Source of the DNA: Holophaga sp.
GTDB lineage: Bacteria; Acidobacteriota; Holophagae; Holophagales; Holophagaceae
Assembly: GCA_016715205.1 (NCBI GenBank)
Contig: JADKBC010000009.1
Span: 113,468-177,467 of the forward strand
Direction of reading: 5' to 3'
Length of the DNA stretch: 64,000 nt
Part shown: one piece after another, positions 42,271-52,327 of the stretch
Layout: each line of letters starts with the position of its first letter
How positions within the stretch are numbered: the stretch's first letter is position 1
Made by a program: the position numbers and the translations under genes
The notes under the pieces: generated by a model
The model's input: only the letters and a program-made list of their open reading frames with translations
Told to the model about the DNA's origin: nothing
The model's database searches: none

Positions 42271-42612
42271 CTACTGGGACTTGGGGCGGTAGCGACCCGC
42301 TTCGGCGAAATGGTCCACCGCCTTGAAGCCGGGGAACACCCGCGTGCGGTGCCGTTTGCCTGCAGGAATCGAGTAGAAATCTCCGCGCATGTAAAGCCGC
42401 ATGTAGCCGTCGATGGTCAGCTCCATGCGCCCGTCCACCACCACGCCCCATTGTTCCCCGTGGGAATGCTCCGGAATAGTGGCTTCCGTTTCGGCTTCCT
42501 TGAACACAACTTGTCCGTGCGGACTCTCCATGAGCCAACCGCGCAGACCTTTACAGGGAAGGTCTGCCTCCGGCAATTGACGAACAAAGGTCGGAAAATC
42601 ACGGGGATTCAT
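42271..42612 (-). CDS. Small cupin-domain protein
   Basis: The protein is 113 aa from the ATG at 42612, with GGGAG upstream. It is a single beta-barrel cupin: motif 1 is the region IPEHSHGEQWGVVVDGRMEL and motif 2 is GDFYSIPAGKRHRTRVFPGF. The His residues in SHGEQ and KRH are candidate metal ligands. It is cytoplasmic and the substrate is unknown; such proteins are often dioxygenases, isomerases or sugar-binding. A good promoter lies just upstream, so it is probably monocistronic. Confidence 0.88.
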   Translation of the reverse strand: MNPRDFPTFVRQLPEADLPCKGLRGWLMESPHGQVVFKEAETEATIPEHSHGEQWGVVVDGRMELTIDGYMRLYMRGDFYSIPAGKRHRTRVFPGFKAVDHFAEAGRYRPKSQ

Positions 42613-42656
42613 GGTCAAAGCTCCCGCAGGAGGAAGGTGAATGGCATGGGTACACC

Positions 42657-42685
42657 ATCGCACGCCTTTTTCCCTTGCATGTCAA
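42657..42685 (-). promoter_or_regulatory. Sigma-70-type promoter of the cupin gene
   Basis: On the minus strand a perfect TTGACA (42680-42685) is separated by 17 nt from TGCGAT (42657-42662), 44 nt before the cupin ATG. An AT-rich block (42690-42716) lies immediately upstream, as in an UP element. Confidence 0.55.
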
Positions 42686-42733
42686 TGCGTTATTATCGTT
42701 TTGTTCCCATTATTTAAGGAGGCACAAGTCCCT

Positions 42734-43636
42734 TTAGGAGGGTTCCTTGCCCTGGGTGATCGAACTCCCCGGTGGCACCCCATGGGTCAGCCACACGTTG
42801 CCCCCGATGGTGGAACCACGACCAATGGTGATGCGGCCCAGAATGGTGGCACCGGCATAGATCACGACGTCATCTTCCACAATGGGGTGACGGTCGATGC
42901 CCTTGATGGGCTGACCATGTTCATCCAAGGGGAAACTCTTGGCCCCCAGGGTCACGCCTTGGTAGATCCGCACCCGGTTGCCGATGATGCACGTCTCGCC
43001 GATCACCACACCCGTGCCGTGATCAATGAAGAAGCGCTCACCAATCCGCGCGCCGGGATGGATATCGATGCCCGTGAGGCTGTGGGCATGCTCGGTGATC
43101 AGTCGCGGCAACAAGGGAACCCCCAGCGCCAGCAGTTCGTGGGCCAAACGCTGATTGGTAATGGCCTGGATACCCGGGTAGCAGAAGATGGCCTCCTCCG
43201 GGTGACGCAGGGCGGGGTCGCCCTCGAAGGCCGCAGCCACATCCGTGGCCAAGAGACGACGCACTTCTGGTAGTCGTTGGATGAAGGCCCAGGCCAGTTC
43301 AAAGGCACGATCCTCATGATCCGCGAAGCAGGCTTCCGGGGCGCAACTGGAGCAGAAGCCGCGGCGGATCTGATCGCGCAAGCCGTGCAGGACCTTGTCG
43401 AGGGTGGCGCCCACTTGATAGCGCAAGGTTTCAGAGGTCAGTTCGGAAGGTCCAAAAAAGCCCGGGAACAGGATGGAGCGCAGATCCTCCACCAGCTCAT
43501 ACACCACCGTGCGACTGGGAAATTCGCGCCGCGCCAAGGGTTGGTGGCAAGACTCCAGAAACCCAGCCCCGGCTTCGCAAAGCGATTCCACCACGGGTCG
43601 GAGGCCGGCACTGGGGGAAACAGGGTCAAAAGCCAT
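42734..43636 (-). CDS. cysE: Serine O-acetyltransferase (EpsC-type CysE)
   Basis: CysE acetylates L-serine with acetyl-CoA for cysteine synthesis. The 300 aa protein has an N-terminal helical domain (about 1-190) and a C-terminal left-handed beta helix with DIHPGARIGERFFIDHGTGVVIGET and HPIVEDDVVIYAGATILG. The catalytic Asp/His pair is in FIDHGTG. An unusual Cys-rich stretch, GFCSSCAPEACFADHED (about residues 93-109), lies in the helical domain and may bind metal. The gene is followed by the cupin gene on the same strand, but the gap carries a separate promoter. Confidence 0.92.
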   Translation of the reverse strand: MAFDPVSPSAGLRPVVESLCEAGAGFLESCHQPLARREFPSRTVVYELVEDLRSILFPGFFGPSELTSETLRYQVGATLDKVLHGLRDQIRRGFCSSCAPEACFADHEDRAFELAWAFIQRLPEVRRLLATDVAAAFEGDPALRHPEEAIFCYPGIQAITNQRLAHELLALGVPLLPRLITEHAHSLTGIDIHPGARIGERFFIDHGTGVVIGETCIIGNRVRIYQGVTLGAKSFPLDEHGQPIKGIDRHPIVEDDVVIYAGATILGRITIGRGSTIGGNVWLTHGVPPGSSITQGKEPS

Positions 43637-43737
43637 GGGAACTCCACGAGAACCTTCATCATAGGCCCATCCACCATTCCTTGAGCCCGGGCCCGGAAGC
43701 AGAGTAGCCTAACAATACGATGCATTCCGGAGGCCCC

Positions 43738-45357
43738 ATGATCCGCCCCTTGTCCTTGTCTTTACTGGCCCTGACCTTGGTGGCCCCCGCCCCGGCCCAG
43801 GAAGCGGTGGATGCAGCCCTGAACGCACGCATTCGACAGGAAGGCCTCCAGCATTCCCAGGTGGCCAAAACCCTGCATGGCCTGTGTGACCTCCACGGCC
43901 CCCGCCTCACGGCCTCGCCCACCTTCAAGGCTGCCGCCGAATGGACCGCCACGCAGATGCGCGGCTGGGGTCTCACCAACCCATCGCTGGAACCATGGGA
44001 AGTGGGCCACGGGGGGTGGAGCAATCAGCATGTGGCCGTGCATGCGTTGGCGCCTTTTGCTTCGCCCCTGCACACCGAGGTGGTGGCCTGGACCCCTTCG
44101 ACCGCAGGAACGGTCCGAGGATCGGTCGCACGTTTGGATTTCCCGGAAGAACCCTTGCCGGAAGAATTCGAAACCGCCCTGAAACAGCTTGATGGAAAGC
44201 TGAAGGGCAAAATCCTGTTGGTGGGCCATCCCAAAGCTCTGCCGGTGCTGCTCTCGCGCTACGCGCCGCGCCTGGAAGAAACTGAACTGCAAAAGCGCTT
44301 TGATCCCACACAGCCCCCAGCTCCGCCGCGCCTTGCCGTGGATCGGGGCGCGCCCAAGCGGCCAGGCGCCCTGCGCGCCCGGGACGTGGAGCGCCGCATT
44401 GATGAATTCCTGGTGGCCCAGAAAGCCCTGGCTCGCGTCAACGATGCGGGCATGCGCAACGGCATGATCCGCGCCTTCAACAACCGCACCTTCGATCTCG
44501 CCAAGGCCGTCCCTACGGTGGTCATGCGGGCCGAGGATTACGGCCGGATCTGGCGCCTCATGGATGACGGCCTGGAAGCCAAGCTGGAACTGGATATCCG
44601 CAACCAGGCCCACCCTGCGCTGACCAAAGGCTATAACGTTGTCGCCGAAATTACCGGTTCTGAAAAGCCTGAAGAAGTCGTTCTGCTCGGAGCGCACCTG
44701 GATTCCTGGCACACCGGCACCGGTGCCACGGATGACGGTGCCAGCTGTGTGTCCATGATGGAAACCCTGCGCATCCTGAAGGCCGTTGGCGCCAAGCCCA
44801 AACGCACCATCCGCGTGGTGCTTTTTGATGGCGAAGAGCTGGGGCTGCTGGGCAGCCAGGCCTACGTGAAAGCCCACTTCGGCTCCGCGGAGAATCCACT
44901 GCCCGAGTTCGGCAAGCTCGTGGCGTTCTTCAACATGGATGGCGGCTCAGGGCAATTGCGCGGACTCAGCGCCTTCGGGCCCGCCGCTGCCAGCCAGGTG
45001 TTACGTGAACTGCTCGTGCCTTTCAAGGACCTGGGAGCGGTGGGCGCCATCCACAACCGCATGCGCCTGCCCAAACCCGATTACGCCGATATCACCACCT
45101 TCAGCCACGCCGGGCTTCCCGCCATCGGGCTCATCCAGGATGGCCTCGAATACTCCGACTACACTTGGCACACCAGCGTGGATACGGTGGAACGCGTGCC
45201 CGTGGAGGACATTGCCCGCACTGCCACCATCATGGCTTCCGTGGCCTATCACCTCGCCAATCGCAATGAGAGATTCCCAGCCTTCAGCAAGGATGATCTG
45301 CCACCGATCCCGGCCATGCCCATGCCAGTTTCAGAGCCGAAAACCACCGTAAAGTAA
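43738..45357 (+). CDS. Secreted M28 family zinc peptidase
   Basis: The protein is 539 aa from the ATG at 43738, preceded by GGAGG. An upstream ATG at 43720 lies before that site. It has a signal peptide (MIRPLSLSLLALTLVAPAPAQ), an N-terminal region and a PA-type insert (about 95-280), then the M28 metal site: LLGAHLDSWHTGTGATDDGA (His, Asp), FDGEELGLLGS (Glu pair), FFNMDGG (Asp) and YTWHTSVDT (His). These are the residues of co-catalytic zinc aminopeptidases. It probably trims peptides in the periplasm or outside. A -10-like TAACAAT lies at about 43710-43716. Confidence 0.93.
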   Translation: MIRPLSLSLLALTLVAPAPAQEAVDAALNARIRQEGLQHSQVAKTLHGLCDLHGPRLTASPTFKAAAEWTATQMRGWGLTNPSLEPWEVGHGGWSNQHVAVHALAPFASPLHTEVVAWTPSTAGTVRGSVARLDFPEEPLPEEFETALKQLDGKLKGKILLVGHPKALPVLLSRYAPRLEETELQKRFDPTQPPAPPRLAVDRGAPKRPGALRARDVERRIDEFLVAQKALARVNDAGMRNGMIRAFNNRTFDLAKAVPTVVMRAEDYGRIWRLMDDGLEAKLELDIRNQAHPALTKGYNVVAEITGSEKPEEVVLLGAHLDSWHTGTGATDDGASCVSMMETLRILKAVGAKPKRTIRVVLFDGEELGLLGSQAYVKAHFGSAENPLPEFGKLVAFFNMDGGSGQLRGLSAFGPAAASQVLRELLVPFKDLGAVGAIHNRMRLPKPDYADITTFSHAGLPAIGLIQDGLEYSDYTWHTSVDTVERVPVEDIARTATIMASVAYHLANRNERFPAFSKDDLPPIPAMPMPVSEPKTTVK

Positions 45358-45416
45358 GCCGAGCGAAGGCGAATTGAAATAATCGTGTCGTGCCCCGCCC
45401 GCGGAGAGCGCGGTGT

Positions 45417-46322
45417 TCATTTCACCAAGAAAAGTCCCGCGGCCCCGCTGACGGTCAGCAGGGTTCCAGTCACGGCCCGCACTGTGATCCGCTCGTGGAA
45501 AAAGGCCCACGACAATGGCAGCAGAAAAATCGGGACCACCGACAGCAGCGTGGAGGCGGGCCCAAGGGGCGCATGGGCGATGGCGTACATGGCCAGGAAA
45601 CCACCGATGATCGGGCCAAGGGCCGTGCCGATCAGGATCTGAGCCAGGGTGTGACCATCGCCCCAGGCGCCCGCGAGCCGAAGCTTCCCTCGCAGGGCCA
45701 GATAGACCACGGATCCCACGGCCCCCGCGGCCACCCGTATGACCAGCCCCGAAAACGGTCCCGTACCCGCAGCCATGCCCTTCAGAGCCGTGAATTGCCC
45801 AAGGGACTGGCCCAGGGTGGCGCCCAACGCCAGCAGCAGGCCCCAGGCCCTGGAACGGGAACGCCTGGAAGCATGTTCATCGGGGCCCGCCACCACCAGG
45901 GCGATGCCCGCCAGTGTCACGAAAATGGCGCCCCCCTTGGCCCAGGAGAGATTCTGACCCAACACGGCCCAGGCCAAGGTTGCGCTCAGGATGGGCGCCA
46001 TGGTTTGAATCAACATGCCCAGGTGCGGCCCGATTTCCACGAAGGATTCCAGGCCCAGGCCATCCGCCACGGCAAAACCCACCAAGCCCGAAAGCAGCAA
46101 CCAGGCCGTGCCCGCTGAACTCAAGCCTGTTGGCCAGGGCGAGCCCACGAAGATCCAGTGGAAGAGCAACAACAACGCAGCCGCCAGCACCAGGCGCACG
46201 GCATTCACCACCTGGGCGCCAATGCGCCGGGCCGCGAAGGTAAACACCGTAACGGTGATGGCCCAAAGGAAAGCTGCGCCCAGTGCCGCGCCTTTTCCCG
46301 CCAACCCGCTTTCCAAAGTCAT
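45417..46322 (-). CDS. EamA/DMT family transporter
   Basis: This inner-membrane transporter of 301 aa starts at the ATG at 46322 (GGGAG upstream). It has ten hydrophobic helices and two EamA repeats: about 8-140 (GAALGAAFLWAITVTVFTF) and 160-300 (WGLLLALGATLGQSLGQF). The C-terminal repeat contains the signature ALGPIIGGFLAMYAIAHAPLG. The substrate is unknown, and such proteins export amino acids or other metabolites. It is divergent from the GGT gene, with only 52 nt between the starts. Confidence 0.92.
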   Translation of the reverse strand: MTLESGLAGKGAALGAAFLWAITVTVFTFAARRIGAQVVNAVRLVLAAALLLLFHWIFVGSPWPTGLSSAGTAWLLLSGLVGFAVADGLGLESFVEIGPHLGMLIQTMAPILSATLAWAVLGQNLSWAKGGAIFVTLAGIALVVAGPDEHASRRSRSRAWGLLLALGATLGQSLGQFTALKGMAAGTGPFSGLVIRVAAGAVGSVVYLALRGKLRLAGAWGDGHTLAQILIGTALGPIIGGFLAMYAIAHAPLGPASTLLSVVPIFLLPLSWAFFHERITVRAVTGTLLTVSGAAGLFLVK

Positions 46323-46374
46323 TCGCACTCCCACCCAGGCTAAACTGCATAACCATCGTCTCACGAGGCCTGCC

Positions 46375-48066
46375 ATGCGACGAACGCTCCTGCTTGTGGT
46401 GCTTTCCCTCCTGCCCCTGGGGGCAGCAGATCGCGTTACGGGACGCGCCTTTGCCACCCGGTCCGAAGTGGCTGCCCAGCATGGCATGGCCTGCACCAGT
46501 CAGCCCCTCGCCACCCAGATCGCCTTGGACATCCTGAAGAAGGGTGGTACGGCGGTGGATGCCGCCATCGCGGCGGATGCAGCCCTGGGGCTCATGGAAC
46601 CCACGGGCTCGGGCATGGGGGGCGATCTCTTCGCTCTCGTGTGGGACGCGAAAACCAGGAAACTGTATGGCCTCAATGCCAGTGGGCGCTCACCGAAGAG
46701 CCTCACCCTGGATCATTTCAAGAAGTTGGGCCTGAAACACATTCCAGCCCACGGCCCCCTGCCCGTATCTGTGCCGGGCTGCGTGGATGGCTGGTTCGAG
46801 CTCCATGGAAAATTCGGCAAGCTCCCCATGGCGGAAGTGTTGGCCCCCGCCACCCGGTATGCCCGCGAAGGCTTTCCCCTTTCGGATCTCATCGCCTATT
46901 ACTGGGATCGCAGTGTGCCTGCGCTGGGCAAATTCCCGGGCTTCCTGGAAACCTACACGGTGGATGGCAAACGTGCCCCGCGCCATGGCGAAATCTTCCG
47001 AAATCCGCGCCTAGCCCGCACACTGGAACTCGTAGCCAAGGGTGGGCGCGAGGCCTTCTACAAGGGTGAAATCGCGCACAAGATCGACGCCTACATGAAA
47101 GCCCAGGGCGGCTTCCTAAGCTACGAGGATCTGGCCGCGCACCGCAGCGAATGGGTGGAACCGCTCTCCACCAACTATCGCGGTTTCGATGTCTGGGAAT
47201 TGCCCCCCAACGGCCAGGGCATCGCCGCCCTGCAGATGTTGAACATTCTGGAAGGCTACGATTTTCCCAAGATCCCTTTTGGTAGCCCTCGCCACCTGCA
47301 TCTCTTTGCCGAAGCCAAGAAATTGGTCTTCGAAGATCGGGCCAAATTCTACGCCGATCCCGAGTTCGCCAAGGTGCCTGTGAAAGGGCTGCTCTCCAAG
47401 GAATACGCCGCCCAGCGCCGGTCGCTCATCAGCGATACCCGTGCCGCAAAACGCTTGGAGGCCGGCCACCCACCACTGAAGGAAGGCGACACCATCTACC
47501 TCACCACCGCCGACCAGGACGGCAACATGGTGAGCCTCATCCAGAGCAACTACCGCGGCATGGGCAGTGGCATGACGCCCGGTGATCTGGGTTTCTGCCT
47601 GCAGGATCGAGGCGAACTCTTCACACTGGAGGAGGGCCAGGCCAACACCTACGCCCCGGGCAAACGCCCCTTCCACACCATCATTCCCGCCTTCATCACC
47701 AAGGATGGCGAACCTTTCCTCAGTTTTGGCGTCATGGGCGGTGAATTCCAACCCATGGGCCATGTGCAGATCGTCATGAACCTGGTGGATTTCGCCATGA
47801 ACACCCAGGAAGCGGGGGATGCGCCCCGGATCTCCCACGATGGCTCGCCCGAACCCACCGGGGAACCCGGCAAACTCCCGGGCACCCTTCAATTGGAAAG
47901 CGGCTTCCCCCTGGAAACCATCCAGAAGCTCATGGACATGGGCCACGGGGTGGCCTGGATGCTGGGCGGCTACGGCGGCTACCAGGGCATCCGCTGGGAC
48001 CCCAGACAGAAGGTCTACTTTGGTGCCAGTGAAAGCCGCAAGGATGGCCAGGCCGCGGGGTTCTGA
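46375..48066 (+). CDS. ggt: Gamma-glutamyltransferase, secreted
   Basis: GGT cleaves the gamma-glutamyl bond of glutathione and related peptides and autocleaves at a threonine. The protein is 563 aa from the ATG at 46375 (GAGG site; a possible -10 TAAACT at 46341-46346). It has a signal peptide (MRRTLLLVVLSLLPLGAA), the large-subunit block GGTAVDAAIAADAALGLMEP, the autocleavage Thr of about residue 373 in EGDTIYLTTADQDGN, and small-subunit NYRGMGSG and FGVMGGEFQPMGHVQ. The MGGEFQPMGH form, instead of PGGS, is the YwrD-like subgroup. It probably feeds peptide catabolism. Confidence 0.94.
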   Translation: MRRTLLLVVLSLLPLGAADRVTGRAFATRSEVAAQHGMACTSQPLATQIALDILKKGGTAVDAAIAADAALGLMEPTGSGMGGDLFALVWDAKTRKLYGLNASGRSPKSLTLDHFKKLGLKHIPAHGPLPVSVPGCVDGWFELHGKFGKLPMAEVLAPATRYAREGFPLSDLIAYYWDRSVPALGKFPGFLETYTVDGKRAPRHGEIFRNPRLARTLELVAKGGREAFYKGEIAHKIDAYMKAQGGFLSYEDLAAHRSEWVEPLSTNYRGFDVWELPPNGQGIAALQMLNILEGYDFPKIPFGSPRHLHLFAEAKKLVFEDRAKFYADPEFAKVPVKGLLSKEYAAQRRSLISDTRAAKRLEAGHPPLKEGDTIYLTTADQDGNMVSLIQSNYRGMGSGMTPGDLGFCLQDRGELFTLEEGQANTYAPGKRPFHTIIPAFITKDGEPFLSFGVMGGEFQPMGHVQIVMNLVDFAMNTQEAGDAPRISHDGSPEPTGEPGKLPGTLQLESGFPLETIQKLMDMGHGVAWMLGGYGGYQGIRWDPRQKVYFGASESRKDGQAAGF

Positions 48067-48131
48067 GCCCGGGTCAACCCGCCAACCTGTGGTTCAATGA
48101 ATGAGTCCTGACCTCGTCCCTTGGAGTTCGC

Positions 48132-51100
48132 ATGCTGTTTCCAATATCCCCGGCCGCGGCCCTTGTTTCCGTATGCGCGCTCTCGCCCTGCGCCTCGGCC
48201 GCCACTCCAGACTGGAAGGAGGCGCCGGCCTTGGCCGCCGACCCGGCCCAGATTCAGGCCGCCTTTGCCAAGGTGCCTGCCCATGAGGGTTTTCCCGTTT
48301 CGGAGCTACTGGAGGATTCCCACTTCTCTTTGGATGCAACGGGCAAACGTTCCTCGCGCTACCGCTACATCTTCCGAATCGATCAAGCCTCGGCCATTGA
48401 ATCCTGGAGTACGGTGACCATGGGGTGGACATCCTGGTTCGAGGAAAAACCCTCCATCCAGGCCCGGGTCATCACCCCCGATGGCCGGGAGCATCGCCTG
48501 GACCCCGCCACCATCGGCGAGTTCAGCCCCGAGCAGAACAACCCAGAACTGTTCACGGACCATCGCCAGCTCAAGGCCCCTCTGCCCCGGCTGGAAAAGG
48601 GCGCCATCGTCGAGGTGGAAATCAAGACCCAGGAGCATCGACCCTTTTCCCGTGCCGGCGTGCGCGGTTCCCTCAGCCTCTGGCAGAGCGTGCCCGTGCA
48701 GCAGACCATTGCCGTGCTGGAGGTGCCCGCAGGCGCACCGCTGAAATGGAAGCTCAACGGGCTGCCGGGCATTCAGCCCAAGGTGCAGACGACCGCTGGC
48801 CGCACCCGCCTCACCATCGAACTCGGCCCCACCATGCCACCTGCGAAGGGCGAAGCCAATGAGGTGCCCGACGAGCACTTGAGGCCCTCCTTGACCTACG
48901 GCACTACACCCGATTGGAACACGGCCGCCACCGAGTTTTTGGCCCTCGTGGAACAACAATTGAAAGGCACCGACCTCAAGGCCTGGGTTCAGGAAACCCT
49001 GCAGGGGGCGACGGATCGACAGGAGAGCCTCCGCCGGATCGTAGCCGCCCTCCACAAACGGGTGCGATACACCGGGCTAGAGTTTGGCGAGGCCTCTATC
49101 GTGCCGAGGCCCCCGGCCGAAACCCTTACGCGCGGGTACGGCGACTGCAAGGACAAGGCCGCCCTCTTGCTCGCCATGTTGCGCGAGGCCCGCATTCCGG
49201 CCCACCTCGCCCTGCTGCGCACCGGCCCAGGTCTGGATTACACGCCCGAGATTCCCGGCCTTTCGGCCTTTGATCACGTGATCGTGTATCTTCCAGGGCC
49301 CACGCCACTTTGGATCGACGCCACGGTTCCGACCGCGTTGCCCGGCGAACTGCCCATTCCCGACCTGGACCGCAACGCCCTCGTCATCTCGGCGGATACC
49401 CTCACCGTGCTGAAGACCCCCACGGTTACCGCAGCCCAAAACCAAACCCGGGAAACCATGGAAGTCTTCCTGGCCACCGAAGGTCCCGGCCGGGTGCTGG
49501 AAACCACTGCAGGCAGCGGCCCTTCTGGCATTGGACTCCGCGGGGAATACTTGGGGGTCGACCCCAAACGCACCCGGGAGAACCTCAAGGATTACGTGGA
49601 CCGCATCTACAAAACCAAGGAAATGGGCCGGCTCGAATACGAAGGTGCGGATGATCTCTCCCGGCCCTTCAGCCTGGTGGTGGAGGCTCTGAAATCCCCC
49701 ATCGCCCGCACGGCCCTTTCCGATGCCGCCGTGGGTGCCAACCCTTGGCCACTGGTGGAAGCCCTCAGCAACGCCCTGCAGCCCGGCAAACCGGAGGAGG
49801 ACACCTCCGACTCAGGCACTGAGCCTAAGCCATCCGAGACCAAGAAAGAGACGCCCCGTCGGTCGGCCTTTCAGTTTGCCGCTCCCTATTCTCGCGAAGC
49901 CCGCTGGATCATCCATGTGCCCCAGGGCTTCGCCCATGATGCGCTCCCAGCTTCTCGCACCCTGATGTTCGGGCCTGCCCGGTTGACCCAGACCTATTCC
50001 GACCAACCAGATGGAACCATCCAAGCCGTCTATGCCTTTGACAGCGGCCCACAGCGCTGGACCGCCGCCCAGGTGAATGAAGCTCGCACCGCGATCAAAG
50101 CCTTTGGCGAAGAAAAGATTCCCATGCTGGTGTTCCAGCAGGTGGGCGAAGCCCTGTTGAGTGAAGGCAAAATCAAGGAAGCTCTGATGGAGTTCCGCAA
50201 GCTCCAGGCTCAGCAACCTGACAAAGCAGCGCCCATGATTCGGCTGGCCCGGGCCCAACTGGCAGGCGGCCTTGGGGAAAGCGCCCGCGAAACGGCGCGC
50301 AAAGCCACCCGCACAGAGGCAACGTCGGCCCTCTCCTTTCAGACCCTGGGTTGGATCCTTCAGCACGATCTCATTGGCCGCCGGTTCAAACCGGGGTGGG
50401 ATCGCGCGGGCGCCATCAGCGCCTACCGTAAAGCCATCGCCCTGGATCCGAAAAACCGAGATGCTCGGATGGACTTGGCGATCCTGCATGAATTCGATGA
50501 GCACGGGGAGCGGTACGCCCCCGGCACCGAACTTCCCGAAGCCATCAAGCTGTATCGGGCCCTCGAAGACGAAGAAAAGAACGACACCGTGGCCGATAAC
50601 CTGATGGTTTGTCTCGCCCGTTGCGAGCGCTTCCAGGAGGCGCATGACCTCGCCCTGGCGAGGCAGCCCGGCGCCCGTCGGGATGGCTGGTTGGTGGCCA
50701 TGAAAACCTGCACCAAGGGGTTGGAAACCGCCTTGGCGGAATCCCGACAAATTTTTCAGGATCTGGCCACCCGTCGCGCGGCATTCCTCAACGCAGCAGA
50801 TGTGCTGGTCAACTACCGCCGCTATGCCGAGGCCTCCAGGCTGCTCAACGAAGGAGCTTCCGGCAACGACAAAATGGCCCAGATCCGCGCCCGGGCCGAT
50901 CTCATGGCCAAGACCACCCGCTATGAAACCCGGGTCATCGATCCGAAGGATCCCCGCGCGCCCGTCATCCGCCTGCTGCAACTGACGGGCTACCGCCATC
51001 CGAAACCGGAACAGATTCTTGAATGCTATTCCGAAGCCCAGCGCGCGGGACTCAAGCCCGAGGCGGGCTTGGAGGCCATGAAGGAACTGCGCAGTGCCTT

Positions 51101-51776
51101 CACCAAGCAGGGCGTGGCTCCCGAGGTGGCTTCCGATCTGGCACTTTCCCTTTCCGAATTTTCCCTGGATGGGGATGCGGACACTGGCTACCGCGTAAAG
51201 GCCACTTTGTTTGAATCCGCCACGGCCACTTTCCTCATTACAGAGCAGAAGGGCACCTATCGCATTGCCGGCACCACCGGCGATCTGGTGACCATCGGCA
51301 GGGAAGTACTCTGGCAAACCGATCATGACAACCTCAAGGCCGCCCGGAGTGCCCTGGACTACGTGGTCAATCTGGTGCGCAGCGGAGATGACAAAGATCC
51401 TCTGTACAGCCACCCCCTGCGGCGACTATGGGAAAAGGGCCATCAGGGCACCCTGGCTGAAATCCGTCAGGCCGGGGCTTCCATGACGGTCTACGATGCC
51501 ACCGAAGCCAAGGGCTTCAAGATCCTGCAGGAAGCGCCAGTCCGCTGGCCTTCCGGCCCCCAAGACCGCCGCGATTCAGCAGGCGCTTTACATTGCCATG
51601 ATCCGAAAACGGGATTTTGCCGCCAGCGAGAAAACGGCAGAGGCGCTGTTCGCAGCCCACCCCACCTCCAAAATCGCCCGAAGGCTCCGGGGCGCCTCCC
51701 TGCTTTCCACCCGCAAATGGTCGGAGGCTCTCCGCTTCATCGATGCCGAACTGGCCAAGGATCCCGAAGACTCTGA
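48132..51776 (+). pseudogene. DUF3857-transglutaminase-TPR protein, 5' part before a frameshift
   Basis: This is the upstream part of a very large secreted protein. The ATG has a GGAG site, and the first 24 or so residues are a signal peptide. A DUF3857 domain (about 55-245) is followed by a transglutaminase-like domain with the full catalytic triad Cys339 (GDCKDKA), His382 (FDHVIVYL) and Asp396 (LWIDAT). Then comes a long helical TPR region (about 650-1130). After about residue 1140 the reading frame becomes a nonsense tail, while coherent TPR sequence continues in the +1 frame. The shift lies in or near the five-C run 51557-51561. The family is common in secreted proteins of Acidobacteria and Bacteroidetes, with unknown substrate. 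Confidence 0.85.
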
Positions 51777-52290
51777 CCTCATGGACATGAAGCCCACAGC
51801 CTTGTTTCGAGCCGGCCACGTGCAGGATTCCGAAGATTTCCTGGTGAAACAAATCGCTCGGGGCAAAGCTTCCCCCGGGGATTTCAATAACCTGGCCTGG
51901 GATCACGTTGCCCGCGGCATTGTGGATTCCCGCACCCTGGAATACGCGCGAAAAGGCACCCAGGGCAGCGGAGAGCGCTCTGCCGCCGCCGCGCACACCC
52001 TGGCCACCGTACTGGCCGAACTGGGCCGCACCGCCGAGGCTCGGGAAACCATCCTGCGGGAAATCGGAATGTCGGACAAGGACCAGCCCCGCGGCGCCGA
52101 TTGGTTCACCCTGGGCCGCATCGCGGAATCCTTGGGTGAATTGGACGCGGCGATCGCCTGCTACCAGAAGGTGACGCCCGAAGAAAACGAACCGGCTGAT
52201 GACCCCCGGGGCTGCCTGGTTCTGGCAAAGCGACGACTGGCAGGGCTAACAAAGCCCTCCAGTGAAAACACACTGAAATTGAAGTTGTAG
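51562..52290 (+). pseudogene. C-terminal TPR part of the frameshifted transglutaminase protein
   Basis: The +1 frame from about 51562 reads KTAAIQQALYIAMIRKRDF and continues as TPR-like helices (SEKTAEALFAAHPTSKIARR, KWSEALRFIDAELAKDPEDS, AHTLATVLAELGRTAEARE) to the stop at 52290. It has no ribosome-binding site of its own; in-frame ATGs at 51496 and 51598 exist but look internal. Joined to the upstream part by dropping one C, it makes one protein of about 1,385 residues. I cannot tell a genuine mutation from a sequencing error. Confidence 0.75.
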
Positions 52291-52327
52291 GCTCACCGCC
52301 ATCCGAAGCATTCAACGAGGTCATGCC

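Noticed and set aside
49812..51413. 533-codon open frame antisense to the transglutaminase-TPR gene
   Set aside because: The sense strand has signal peptide, domain and catalytic residues; the antisense frame has none.
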